Below are positions 9,329-17,255 of a stretch of 64,000 bases of DNA, in pieces. Every line of letters begins with the position of its first letter. Positions within the stretch are counted from its first letter, which is position 1. The notes below the pieces were generated by a model, which made no database searches, had not been told where the DNA came from, and was given only the letters and a program-made list of their open reading frames with translations. The position numbers and the translations under genes are program-made. Origin of the DNA: Nautilia profundicola AmH. GTDB lineage: Bacteria > Campylobacterota > Campylobacteria > Campylobacterales > Nautiliaceae. The stretch lies in assembly GCF_000021725.1 (NCBI RefSeq), contig NC_012115.1:514501-578500 (forward strand), read 5' to 3'.

Positions 9329-9342
9329 TCCCCTAAAGGGGA
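9329..9342 (-). promoter_or_regulatory. Small intercistronic hairpin
   Basis: TCCCC-TTTA-GGGGA on the minus strand forms a perfect 5-bp stem between the binding-protein and first-permease genes. Such elements after abundant binding-protein genes often protect the upstream mRNA or reduce read-through; that role is inferred here. Confidence 0.5.
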
Positions 9343-9347
9343 GAGTT

Positions 9348-10130
9348 TTATTTAGGCCAAACTTCCGGAAGTCTGTTTGGTTCTGTTCCGAACCATTTTT
9401 TGTAAAGTTTTTGATAAGTACCGTCTCTTACTGCATCTTGAATTGCAAAGTTTACAGCATCTCTGAAATTTGATTCGTTTTCTCTTACACCCATACCATA
9501 AGGTTCGAATGTAAACGGTTTACCTACAACTTTAAATTGTCCGTGAGAATTTTTAGCTTGAGTTGCACACCAAGTGTAATCAGTTGAAACTGCATCGATT
9601 TTTCCTCTTTTTAGAGCCATTACTGCTTGAGGATATTCTTGGAAATATACAAGTTTAACACCAGGACAAACTCTTTTGAAGTTGTCACCACTTGTTGCAC
9701 CTTGAATTACACCAACTCTTTTACCTGCAAAATCTTTATAACTTTTAGCTTTGCAGTCTTTTCTTGCCAAAATTGACTGACCGTCGAAATAGTAACTAAT
9801 TGTAAAATCGATTGGTAAATCTCTTTTTACTTTGTGAGTCATACTTGCGGCTGCAATGTCAATTGTACCGCTTTGTACCATTGGAATTCTTGTTTTTGAA
9901 GTTACTTGAGTAAATACAGGTTTTACTCCAAGTTTTTTAGCGATATATTTAATTAAATCGATGTCAAATCCGACAACCTGACCTTTTGAGTTTACATACC
10001 CAAATGGAGGGAAGTCATACTTAACACCAGCTTTTAACACACCGCGACTTTGTACGTCTTTAAGCAAATCTGCGCTGGCAGTCGTTAAAAACATACCTAA
10101 AATGACGAAAAATGCAAATAGCTTTTTCAT
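9348..10130 (-). CDS. Glutamate/aspartate-type ABC binding protein
   Basis: A 260-residue periplasmic binding protein (SBP_bac_3) with a signal peptide ending TTASA at residues 16-20. Lobe motifs LKAGVKYDFPPFGYVN, GFDIDLIKYIA and DIAAASMTH are present. It is the first gene of the transport operon, with a TATAAT -10 on the minus strand at 10162-10167 and GGAGAA before the start. Gene order (binding protein, two permeases, ATPase) matches glutamate/aspartate systems; the exact ligand is inferred. Confidence 0.92.
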   Translation of the reverse strand: MKKLFAFFVILGMFLTTASADLLKDVQSRGVLKAGVKYDFPPFGYVNSKGQVVGFDIDLIKYIAKKLGVKPVFTQVTSKTRIPMVQSGTIDIAAASMTHKVKRDLPIDFTISYYFDGQSILARKDCKAKSYKDFAGKRVGVIQGATSGDNFKRVCPGVKLVYFQEYPQAVMALKRGKIDAVSTDYTWCATQAKNSHGQFKVVGKPFTFEPYGMGVRENESNFRDAVNFAIQDAVRDGTYQKLYKKWFGTEPNRLPEVWPK

Positions 10131-10215
10131 TTTGTTCTCCTTCGTTGATATTTCAACAATTATTATAGCTAAAAAATTACATTTTTATTACAATCTATTT
10201 AAAAATAAGTTTAGT

Positions 10216-10830
10216 TTATAATAGTAATAACTCGAGGGTTTGGGGTGTTAATGAAGATAAGTTGTAAGCTGATAGTGTATTGGTAGGATAATATATATTA
10301 TACGGATTGAATGTAGTTTCAATCGGCAATGTAAAGCTGATGTTTTGAAGTGTTTCAAATAATGAATTATATTTATCGGAAACTAATTTGGTATATTCTT
10401 CAATTGTCTGTGTGTTTGGATCAAATAAAGGTATACTTAAATTTACTTTTTCTCCGTTTATATCTAATGTTTGATTAAAAACATTTAAATTGTCAAAAGT
10501 AGTGTTTTGTAAAATATCATTTATTTCTTTAGTGTATTCATCAATTATTTCTTGTGTAGGATTATTTATCTCTTTTAATGTATCTGTAAGAGTTAATACT
10601 TTTTCTAAAGAATTTACTGCAGTCTGTAATATACCTACGTTTTGATTAAATGTATCAACGCTTGCAAAAAGAGGATTTGTTGCAAACTGTGTAGGTGAAA
10701 AATAATCCGTAACCCTTAATGATATAAGGTTTTCAATATATTCAGGATTAAAAGTGACAGGCTGTGTATTATAAACACTTGGTAAATATGTTAAAGGATA
10801 ATAATATGATGTAATTGGCAAAGTTGCCAT
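10216..10830 (-). CDS. Degenerate flagellin-like protein
   Basis: A 204-residue protein with Tyr/Pro/Thr-rich ends and a central segment (FNQNVGILQTAVNSLEKVLT through FDNLNVFNQTLDINGEKVN) that parallels the D1 helix region of flagellins and the neighbouring gene at 10841-11539. Both share a hydrophobic N-x-[ST]-x-P element after the strand following the helix. Unlike the neighbour it lacks recognisable D0 ends, so it may have another role or be decaying. It is co-directional, 10 bases downstream of the neighbour. Confidence 0.6.
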   Translation of the reverse strand: MATLPITSYYYPLTYLPSVYNTQPVTFNPEYIENLISLRVTDYFSPTQFATNPLFASVDTFNQNVGILQTAVNSLEKVLTLTDTLKEINNPTQEIIDEYTKEINDILQNTTFDNLNVFNQTLDINGEKVNLSIPLFDPNTQTIEEYTKLVSDKYNSLFETLQNISFTLPIETTFNPYNIYYPTNTLSAYNLSSLTPQTLELLLL

Positions 10831-10840
10831 TTTATACTCC

Positions 10841-11539
10841 TTAAATCAGTAAATTCATTAAATTCTGTTCAGATATATTCATTTTATGTGCCTGTGCCAA
10901 TATTGATGCGTTTAATTTAAGCTCTTCATTTTTCATATCTGTTACAGTTTTCGCTATATCGGTTTCGTTTTGTGATTTTGCGTTTGATGTGTTTATTACA
11001 AACTGTGCAAGGTTGTTTACTTTTGAAACCGCTTCGTTGTTAAACGCTCCTACTGAGCTTAACGCGCTGTTTAATGATTTTTCAAAATCATCTATATTTT
11101 CAGTTGAAAATTCTGGCATTGACGTATTAACATTTATTCCATTGAAATTAAATTCTCCAAACACACTTTTCCCATTGTATTGTGTTTGACTTAATGTGTC
11201 GTTTATATTTTGTGAAAGTTTATTTATTTGTGAATTGATTGCTGCTAAATTATCATTATTAAGTGTTGCGTTGTTTGCAGCAACTTGCAATGTTTTTATT
11301 TCACTAACATTATCACTAATTGAACGTAATGCACCGTCAGCAATCTGCATAAACCCTACAGCTTCGTTGAAATTGTTAATTTCTTGTAATGAAGTATTAA
11401 TGTCATTTTCATATACATCTTGTATAAATGCATTTACGACATTATCAGTTTTAGACGGATCTGCTAATTTATGAATGTCATTATTAATCTTATTCATTGA
11501 TTGGTTTAAATTAAGAGTATTGAAATCATTGATTTTCAT
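10841..11539 (-). CDS. Miniature flagellin-like protein
   Basis: A 232-residue protein with flagellin-like ends. The N-terminal part reads like the flagellin D1 repeat (FMQIADGALRSISDNVSEIK, then LAAINSQINKLSQNINDTL and YNGKSVF). The C-terminus resembles the flagellin D1/D0 end (NETDIAKTVTDM, LKLNASILAQAHKM, LMNLL). The surface-exposed middle is almost absent, so the whole is about half the usual flagellin length. A minus-strand TATAAT lies at 11570-11575 and GGAGGC precedes the ATG. It could be a minor filament or cap component, or a secreted flagellin relative. Confidence 0.72.
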   Translation of the reverse strand: MKINDFNTLNLNQSMNKINNDIHKLADPSKTDNVVNAFIQDVYENDINTSLQEINNFNEAVGFMQIADGALRSISDNVSEIKTLQVAANNATLNNDNLAAINSQINKLSQNINDTLSQTQYNGKSVFGEFNFNGINVNTSMPEFSTENIDDFEKSLNSALSSVGAFNNEAVSKVNNLAQFVINTSNAKSQNETDIAKTVTDMKNEELKLNASILAQAHKMNISEQNLMNLLI

Positions 11540-11618
11540 TTTTGCCTCCTTGGCATATATTACTTATATATTATACCATATTTTTGATAAAATGTTTAAA
11601 AAACTTTTAAGGTTTTAA

Positions 11619-12380
11619 ATGATAGAAATTAGACACTTAAAAAAAGTTTTTGGTACAAAAGTAGTATTAAAAGATATTAATTTAAAAATCGAAGACAACA
11701 AGACCACTTATATTTTAGGAATGTCGGGGCAGGGTAAATCTACAATAATCAAACATATTGTTGGCTTGTTAAAACCAACAAGCGGAGAAGTCCTCGTAGA
11801 CGGTGTAGATGTCGGAAAAGCTGATATTAAAACACTTTATGAAATAAGAAAAAAAGTAGGGTTTACATTTCAAGAAGGGGCATTGTTTGATAGTATGAAT
11901 ATTTTTGATAATGTTTCTTTTCCACTGGTTGAACATACAAATCTAAGTAAAAAAGAGATTGAAAAAAGAGTATATGAGACTCTTGAAATGGTTGGACTTG
12001 ATTCTGAGAGGGTTGCTAAACTGTATCCTCACGAATTAAGTGGCGGAATGAGAAAAAGAGCGGCAACTGCCAGGGCTATAATACTTAAACCGAAATATGT
12101 TCTGTATGATGAACCTACAAGTGGTCTTGACCCTATAATAAGTGATAAAATAACAAGAATGATAGAACATTTAACAAAAGATTTCGGTATGACAAGCGTT
12201 GTGATTTCGCATGACTTGAAAGAAACTTTTAAAAGTGCGGATTATGTTGCAATGCTCTATAACGGAGTGATTATAGAATACGGAACTGTGGATGAGTTTA
12301 AAAACTCATCCAATCCTATTGTACAGGCGTTTATAAAAGGGGAAAGCGAAGAATATGAAAAAATTGCAGAAGCGGTGTAG
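11619..12380 (+). CDS. MlaF-like ABC ATPase
   Basis: A 253-residue ATPase with Walker A GMSGQGKST, signature HELSGGMRKRAATARAI and Walker B VLYDEPTSGLDP. The GMRKR signature and general layout match MlaF/Ttg2A, the ATPase of retrograde phospholipid (MCE-type) transport. No MlaE permease or MlaD protein follows; the next gene encodes a HlyD-like protein. The cognate permease must be upstream-independent or elsewhere. The gene ends just before a long octamer repeat array. Confidence 0.85.
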   Translation: MIEIRHLKKVFGTKVVLKDINLKIEDNKTTYILGMSGQGKSTIIKHIVGLLKPTSGEVLVDGVDVGKADIKTLYEIRKKVGFTFQEGALFDSMNIFDNVSFPLVEHTNLSKKEIEKRVYETLEMVGLDSERVAKLYPHELSGGMRKRAATARAIILKPKYVLYDEPTSGLDPIISDKITRMIEHLTKDFGMTSVVISHDLKETFKSADYVAMLYNGVIIEYGTVDEFKNSSNPIVQAFIKGESEEYEKIAEAV

Positions 12381-12388
12381 TAGCGGTA

Positions 12389-12468
12389 GGTAAGTTGTGA
12401 AGCGGAGAAATTGTGAAGTTGAGAACTTGAGAAGTTGAGAAGTTGTGAAGTAGGTAAGTTGTGAAGGG
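12389..12468 (+). repeat. Octamer tandem repeat array
   Basis: Ten consecutive degenerate 8-base units, in order GGTAAGTT, GTGAAGCG, GAGAAATT, GTGAAGTT, GAGAACTT, two of GAGAAGTT, GTGAAGTA, GGTAAGTT, GTGAAGGG. The array starts 8 bases after the MlaF-like stop and ends 18 bases before the HlyD-like gene, so it makes up most of the intercistronic region. Confidence 0.88.
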
Positions 12469-12486
12469 AAAAAAGTATAAAGGATA

Positions 12487-13224
12487 ATGATGAAAAAAAT
12501 AATTTTTTTGCTCGGTTTTGTATTTTTATTTGCATATGAGGCAAAAGTGGAGCCTTTTGATATATATAAAATAAAAGCATCGGTTGCCGGGGAAGTTGTA
12601 AAAGCAGATAAAACACTTGAAGCTAAAAATATAAAAGATTCACTTATTGTAAAAATAGACGATAAACAAAATTTAATTGACTTAAAAAATTTGCAAGCAC
12701 AGGTAAAAATTTTAAACGAAGAAATTATTAATCAAAGGGCTGTCGTTAAAAGAAAAAAAAGAGTTTATGAAAAATATCAAAATCTTAAAACAAAATCACA
12801 AAATGAAAAAGATATGAAATTTTATGATTATATGAATGCTCTAAATCAATTGCTTAATTTAGAATCTCAGTTCAATAACACTTTGGCTAATATTCAAAAA
12901 TTAAAAGATACGATTTCTAAAAAAAACATTGAAGTCAAAGGATATGTTTATAAAATTTATGTCAATGAAGGTGATTATGTGGCGCCCGGTGTTTTAATAG
13001 CAGATGTATATGATGTCACCAAGCAGAAATTGGTTATTTATATACCTATTGATGAAAGCGGAAAGTTAAGAAATAAAACAATATATATAAACGGTAAACC
13101 AAGTAATTTTAAAATTTACAAAGTTTGGAATGTTCCTGATACGCAGTATGTGACAAGCTATAAAGTGGAATTGATAGGTAACGGATTAAAATACGGGGAA
13201 ATTGTTAGTGTGGAATTAAAATAA
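12487..13224 (+). CDS. HlyD-like periplasmic adaptor protein
   Basis: A 245-residue exported protein (signal peptide about 1-17) with a split lipoyl/barrel-sandwich region: VAGEVVKADKT near the N-terminus and VKGYVYKIYVNEGDYVAPG in the middle. These flank a coiled coil of about 75 residues rich in Lys/Glu/Gln. This is the layout of membrane-fusion proteins of export pumps, but short and without the N-terminal anchor typical of HlyD. AAAGGA precedes the start. It follows the MlaF-like ATPase across the octamer array; a functional link is uncertain. Its end overlaps the next convergent gene by 9 bases. Confidence 0.75.
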   Translation: MMKKIIFLLGFVFLFAYEAKVEPFDIYKIKASVAGEVVKADKTLEAKNIKDSLIVKIDDKQNLIDLKNLQAQVKILNEEIINQRAVVKRKKRVYEKYQNLKTKSQNEKDMKFYDYMNALNQLLNLESQFNNTLANIQKLKDTISKKNIEVKGYVYKIYVNEGDYVAPGVLIADVYDVTKQKLVIYIPIDESGKLRNKTIYINGKPSNFKIYKVWNVPDTQYVTSYKVELIGNGLKYGEIVSVELK

Positions 13225-13431
13225 AGAAGCTGTGAACCTGTCTTCCGATACTTTCACTTCTCCAGTCAATAAAATACCAATTTCATCTATATCAAGATAA
13301 TCGGGGTATTCGATTTCTATACCCCAACTATTGTAAAATATAGCTTTATCTCCTCTTATTTCTTCAAATTCAAGTATTTCATCATCAACTAATATTTGCA
13401 TACCTTTTTTTAATTCATAAACTTTTCTCAA
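13216..13431 (-). CDS. Small unknown protein, 71 residues
   Basis: A 71-residue acidic beta-rich protein with motif GMQILVDDEILEFEEIRGD. No family is recognised. TTG start chosen because AAAGG lies 6 bases upstream; an alternative ATG is ten codons further in. A minus-strand TATAAT is visible near 13456-13461, giving the gene its own promoter. The short SH3-like strand pattern suggests a small beta barrel, but this is inference. Confidence 0.6.
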   Translation of the reverse strand: MRKVYELKKGMQILVDDEILEFEEIRGDKAIFYNSWGIEIEYPDYLDIDEIGILLTGEVKVSEDRFTASLF

Positions 13432-13501
13432 ATCAAACCTTTATTTGGTTTTTTTAATTATAACACTTAAAAATTTAAGTTTTCTTAAAAATAACATTTT
13501 G

Positions 13502-14599
13502 TTAATTCCACTCTTCTATAACTTCTTTGAATATATCGGCAAGTTTATTTACTTCTTCAGGCGTTGTTCTTTCATTTGGTGCGTGAATTGTATCGTTTTT
13601 TACGCCGAATTCCACAACTTTTACACCGTGTTTTGCAAAAAATCTTGCGTCACTCGTCCCGCCTGCAGTTGAATGTTGAGGTGTAATGTTAGTGTGGTTT
13701 TTTATAGCTCTGTCAAGGGCTTTTACCACTTTTGTATCGGGATTTGTTACAAACGGTTCTGCACTTTGTTTAAGCTCAAGCGTATAGTTCATATCTTTAA
13801 AATGCTCATGAATAAAGTTTTTGATTTTTTCTTTGTCCGTATGGGTGTTGTTTCTGACGTTAAACATCATTTTAAGTTCACCCGGAGTTACGTTTGTAAC
13901 TTCCATACCGGCTCTTATATCCGTAACTACGAATTTACTTGGTGCAAAAAACTCATCACCATCATCCAAATCAACCCCGGCTATTTTGTGTAAAACCTGT
14001 GCAACTTTATGTATAGGGTTGATCGATTTTTCAGGATAAGCCGCGTGTCCTTGAAGGCCTATTTTTTTAAGTACCCCGTTTATTGAACCTCTTCTTCCGA
14101 TTTTAATGGCGTCTCCGAAAACTTTTTCACATGTAGGTTCCGCCACGATTGCATAATCCGGAATAAGGTTTTTATCTTTTAAGATTTCAAGCATGTATTT
14201 TGTACCCCATACGGCATCGCCTTCTTCATCGCTTGTTATAAGTGCGCTGAGAGTTCCTTTGAAGTTTTTGGCGTTTTTCATAGCCCATAAAAAAGCCGCA
14301 AGACCGCTTTTCATATCCTGCGCACCCCTTGCGTAAATAAATCCCTCTTTTTCTGTAGGTGTGAACGGATCGGTATTCCATCCCTCACCCGGAGGCACGA
14401 CATCTATGTGCCCGCCGAAACACAAGTGGTCGCCTTCTCCGAATTTTTTATAAATAAACAGGTTTTTGACGCCTTCTTTTTCACTTTCTATTACTTCAAA
14501 ACCTTTAAGATATTCTTTTATGAACTCCATTCCTCCGTCATCGTCTGGAGTTACGGATTTAAAACTTAAAAGCTTTTTAAAAAGATCTATGACATTCAT
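13502..14599 (-). CDS. dapE: Succinyl-diaminopimelate desuccinylase DapE
   Basis: Hydrolyses N-succinyl-LL-diaminopimelate to LL-diaminopimelate in the lysine and peptidoglycan pathway. The 365-residue protein has M20-peptidase zinc ligands: GGHIDVVPPG, ARGAQDMKSG, and the catalytic SDEEGDA. The C-terminal STAGGTSDARF and IHAPNE motifs are characteristic of DapE. Length is normal. It is monocistronic or paired with the small gene at 13216-13431, which lies downstream on the same strand. Confidence 0.95.
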   Translation of the reverse strand: MNVIDLFKKLLSFKSVTPDDDGGMEFIKEYLKGFEVIESEKEGVKNLFIYKKFGEGDHLCFGGHIDVVPPGEGWNTDPFTPTEKEGFIYARGAQDMKSGLAAFLWAMKNAKNFKGTLSALITSDEEGDAVWGTKYMLEILKDKNLIPDYAIVAEPTCEKVFGDAIKIGRRGSINGVLKKIGLQGHAAYPEKSINPIHKVAQVLHKIAGVDLDDGDEFFAPSKFVVTDIRAGMEVTNVTPGELKMMFNVRNNTHTDKEKIKNFIHEHFKDMNYTLELKQSAEPFVTNPDTKVVKALDRAIKNHTNITPQHSTAGGTSDARFFAKHGVKVVEFGVKNDTIHAPNERTTPEEVNKLADIFKEVIEEWN

Positions 14600-14667
14600 G
14601 GAATTTTACCTTTATATGTATTATATATGTTAATATTTATATTGAATTTTATCATAAAGGATTTATT

Positions 14668-15546
14668 ATGTTGGAAAAATTTATTAAATTTATTAAAGAG
14701 TATATTTTTATTGCAATTTTACTTGTATATATTTTAGGATTTATTGTTATTAATTCTTATATAGGTACTTATCAATTTTATCAAACAGAAATATTAAATA
14801 ATTTATATCTTATTGCTGGTATGCAATTTATGGTTTTTATTGGAATATATTATTTTTTTGTAGGTAAACAATTTATTTATGGAGATAAATGGATAAACGA
14901 AGAGATTTTATTTATAGAGTGTAAATCATTTATTTGTATAAGTGTTATTTATGTTAGATATTTAATAGAAATTTTCTTTCAGAGTTCATTGGCTACTATA
15001 GTTTTTTTAAGTATATTTATTGAAATAAAGTTTGATAAATATTATAGCTTTTTAGCGATTAGTTTTTTATTTTTATTTTTTTTTGATATTACAAATTTAG
15101 ATATAAAATTTAAAAAAACTAAATTTTTTTTAGAAACAACTTTTAAATTAATAGCTATATATTTCTTTTTTAAGTATTGTTTCTATTTTAAACATACACT
15201 TTATGTTTTTTCTTTGTATTTTGCAATTTCAATATATATTACCTTTGTTATTTATATTTTAGCAACGTATAATAAAACTTATGAAAGGATTTTATTTACT
15301 GTTTTTATGGGATTGCTTTTTTTAATTTCAATTGCTTTATCGTTTGGGAAATATATTTATCCAAATATTAGTAAAAAATATGGAGGTGGTAAAAAAGAAA
15401 TTATAAAAATTTATTTAAAAGATAATAACGTTTATAATGGATATCTTATTTTAGACACTAATATATATACTGTAATTAAAGATCAAGAAACTAACAAGAC
15501 AATAAAAATAATCAATGATAATATTGAAAAAATTATTTATAATTAA
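14668..15546 (+). CDS. AT-rich multi-pass membrane protein of unknown function
   Basis: A 292-residue protein with about seven or eight strongly hydrophobic Phe/Ile/Tyr-rich helices up to residue about 235. A short soluble tail follows, carrying YGGGKKEIIKIYLKDNNVY and predicted strands. The YP-x3-S-x3-GGGK tail motif recurs in uncharacterised membrane proteins of varied bacteria, but no function is known to me. Base composition is much richer in A+T than the flanking dapE and M20 genes, and codon choice is extreme, suggesting recent acquisition or relaxed selection. AAAGGA precedes the ATG. The 3' end overlaps the convergent methyltransferase gene by 14 bases. Confidence 0.7.
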   Translation: MLEKFIKFIKEYIFIAILLVYILGFIVINSYIGTYQFYQTEILNNLYLIAGMQFMVFIGIYYFFVGKQFIYGDKWINEEILFIECKSFICISVIYVRYLIEIFFQSSLATIVFLSIFIEIKFDKYYSFLAISFLFLFFFDITNLDIKFKKTKFFLETTFKLIAIYFFFKYCFYFKHTLYVFSLYFAISIYITFVIYILATYNKTYERILFTVFMGLLFLISIALSFGKYIYPNISKKYGGGKKEIIKIYLKDNNVYNGYLILDTNIYTVIKDQETNKTIKIINDNIEKIIYN

Positions 15547-16012
15547 ATAATTTTCCAATAAACCTAAAAGGTTTTTCACTAAAATAGATTACTTCGAAAT
15601 CTTTAAAGATTTCAAAAAACTCTTCTTTGCTTATAGGATATTTTCTAATAGTTTCAAATACAAAATAACCGCCTTTTTTCAATGCCGAAGGAATCTGTTT
15701 TAAAAGATTTAAATTAAAATATTTAATCATTAAAATTACGTCATATTCATTTTTTGGAATCATATAACTATCAAGATCCAGACAAAAAGTTTTTATTCTG
15801 TTGTCATTTATTTTAGAAATACCTATTTCGCTTATATCAATTAACGTTACGTCATAACCTTTGTCTGCCAATGCTTTTGCATTTCTTCCATAGCCTCCAG
15901 CAAGATCCAATGCTTTTGCGTTTGCTGTAGGGATGTAATTAATTAAAACACTTGGAGGTTTTGGGGTTAGAGTTTTGTATTTTTCATTCCATTTTAATTT
16001 TTCTTCTATCAT
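15533..16012 (-). CDS. Small class I SAM-dependent methyltransferase
   Basis: A 159-residue protein with the SAM-binding motif I ALDLAGGYGRNAKAL, an acidic motif II (VTLIDIS) and DVILMIKYFN as the post-II strand. It resembles TehB-type short methyltransferases. The N-terminus WNEKYKTLTPKPPSVL matches the start of that group. The substrate is unknown. It is convergent with the membrane-protein gene and overlaps its end. Confidence 0.82.
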   Translation of the reverse strand: MIEEKLKWNEKYKTLTPKPPSVLINYIPTANAKALDLAGGYGRNAKALADKGYDVTLIDISEIGISKINDNRIKTFCLDLDSYMIPKNEYDVILMIKYFNLNLLKQIPSALKKGGYFVFETIRKYPISKEEFFEIFKDFEVIYFSEKPFRFIGKLFNYK

Positions 16013-16063
16013 TGTGTAACCTTTGTAGTAGTAAAAATTAAATTTTTAGTAAATTAAATGTGC

Positions 16064-16069
16064 TATAAT
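16064..16069 (+). promoter_or_regulatory. -10 box of the M20 amidohydrolase gene
   Basis: TATAAT 25 bases before the ATG, followed by a TAGGAG ribosome-binding site. No clear -35 is visible in the A+T-rich sequence upstream. Confidence 0.5.
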
Positions 16070-16094
16070 ATATAAATATACATTAGGAGTTATT

Positions 16095-17255
16095 ATGGAA
16101 ATTATAACCGAACTTGAAACTTTAAAAGACAAAATTATAGAAATCAGAAGACATATACATATGTATCCTGACCTCTCTGGTGAGGAAAAACCTACAAGGG
16201 ATTATATAAAAAACATACTTGAAAAAGCCGGAATTAAAACCAAAACGTTTAATGACAATTACGCTCTTGTAGCGGAGATAACGGTAGATGAAAACAAGCC
16301 TTTTTTGGCTTTCCGTGCGGATATGGACGCACTTCCTATACAGGAAGAAAACCACATCTCCTACGCTTCCCGAAAAAAAGGAATCATGCACGCATGCGGG
16401 CACGACGCGCATACGGCGATACTGACAGGAGTAATGCTTTTTTTAAACGAACATAAAAACAGATTAAATATGAATATAAGAGCCATATTTCAGCACAAAG
16501 AGGAGGTTTTTGAAGGTGGAGCGAGCGATCTTATTAAAACCGGTGTGCTTGATGGGGTCGAGGAGATATACGGCCTTCATATGTATCCGTATCTGAAAAC
16601 GGGAGAAATTGGTTACAAATACGGGGAAATGATGGCAAGTGCGGATATGTTTGAAATAGAAATTTTCGGAAAAAGCGCTCACGGTGCAAGGCCTCACGAG
16701 GGTGTTGACGCGATACTTACGGCTTCAATGGCCGTAAATTCGATAAATCATATAGTCAGCAGAAGAATAGACCCTCTGCATCCTGCGGTTATATCATTCG
16801 GAACAATTGAGGGAGGAAAAGCAGCAAACATCATATGTGACCATGTAAAACTTACGGGAACGGTCAGAACGCTTAACGATAAGGTTAGAAGTGATATTAA
16901 AAGGATGATAGAAAGTGCTGTAGAGGGAATTTCAAAAAGTATGGGGGCTGAATATAAGTTTCATTATTATTACGGTAACAGTGAGCTAATCAATACGCGT
17001 GAATGTGTCGATAAAGTAATAAAAGCAGCTAAAAATGTGGGTGTAAAGCCTGTTGATCTTGTATCGCCGGTAATGGGCGGGGAGGATTTTGCTGAATATT
17101 TAAAAGCTGTAAAGGGTGCGTATTTCAGGCTTGGATGTTGCAGTAAAAGAAAGGATACGTGTTATCCTCAGCATCATCCGAAATTTAATATAGATGAAGA
17201 CTCATTGATAATTGGAGCCAAAATTTTAGCGGCTCTTGCATTGGAGGAGATATGA
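16095..17255 (+). CDS. M20-family N-acyl amino acid amidohydrolase
   Basis: A 386-residue metallohydrolase of the hippurate hydrolase / IAA-amino acid hydrolase type. Metal ligands are visible in HACGHDAH and in the QHKEEVFEGGA segment; MGGEDFAEY and the C-terminal HHPKFNIDE are family hallmarks. It probably releases amino acids from N-acyl derivatives in the cytoplasm. It overlaps the following GNAT gene by 4 bases (ATGA), so the two are translationally coupled. Confidence 0.9.
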   Translation: MEIITELETLKDKIIEIRRHIHMYPDLSGEEKPTRDYIKNILEKAGIKTKTFNDNYALVAEITVDENKPFLAFRADMDALPIQEENHISYASRKKGIMHACGHDAHTAILTGVMLFLNEHKNRLNMNIRAIFQHKEEVFEGGASDLIKTGVLDGVEEIYGLHMYPYLKTGEIGYKYGEMMASADMFEIEIFGKSAHGARPHEGVDAILTASMAVNSINHIVSRRIDPLHPAVISFGTIEGGKAANIICDHVKLTGTVRTLNDKVRSDIKRMIESAVEGISKSMGAEYKFHYYYGNSELINTRECVDKVIKAAKNVGVKPVDLVSPVMGGEDFAEYLKAVKGAYFRLGCCSKRKDTCYPQHHPKFNIDEDSLIIGAKILAALALEEI

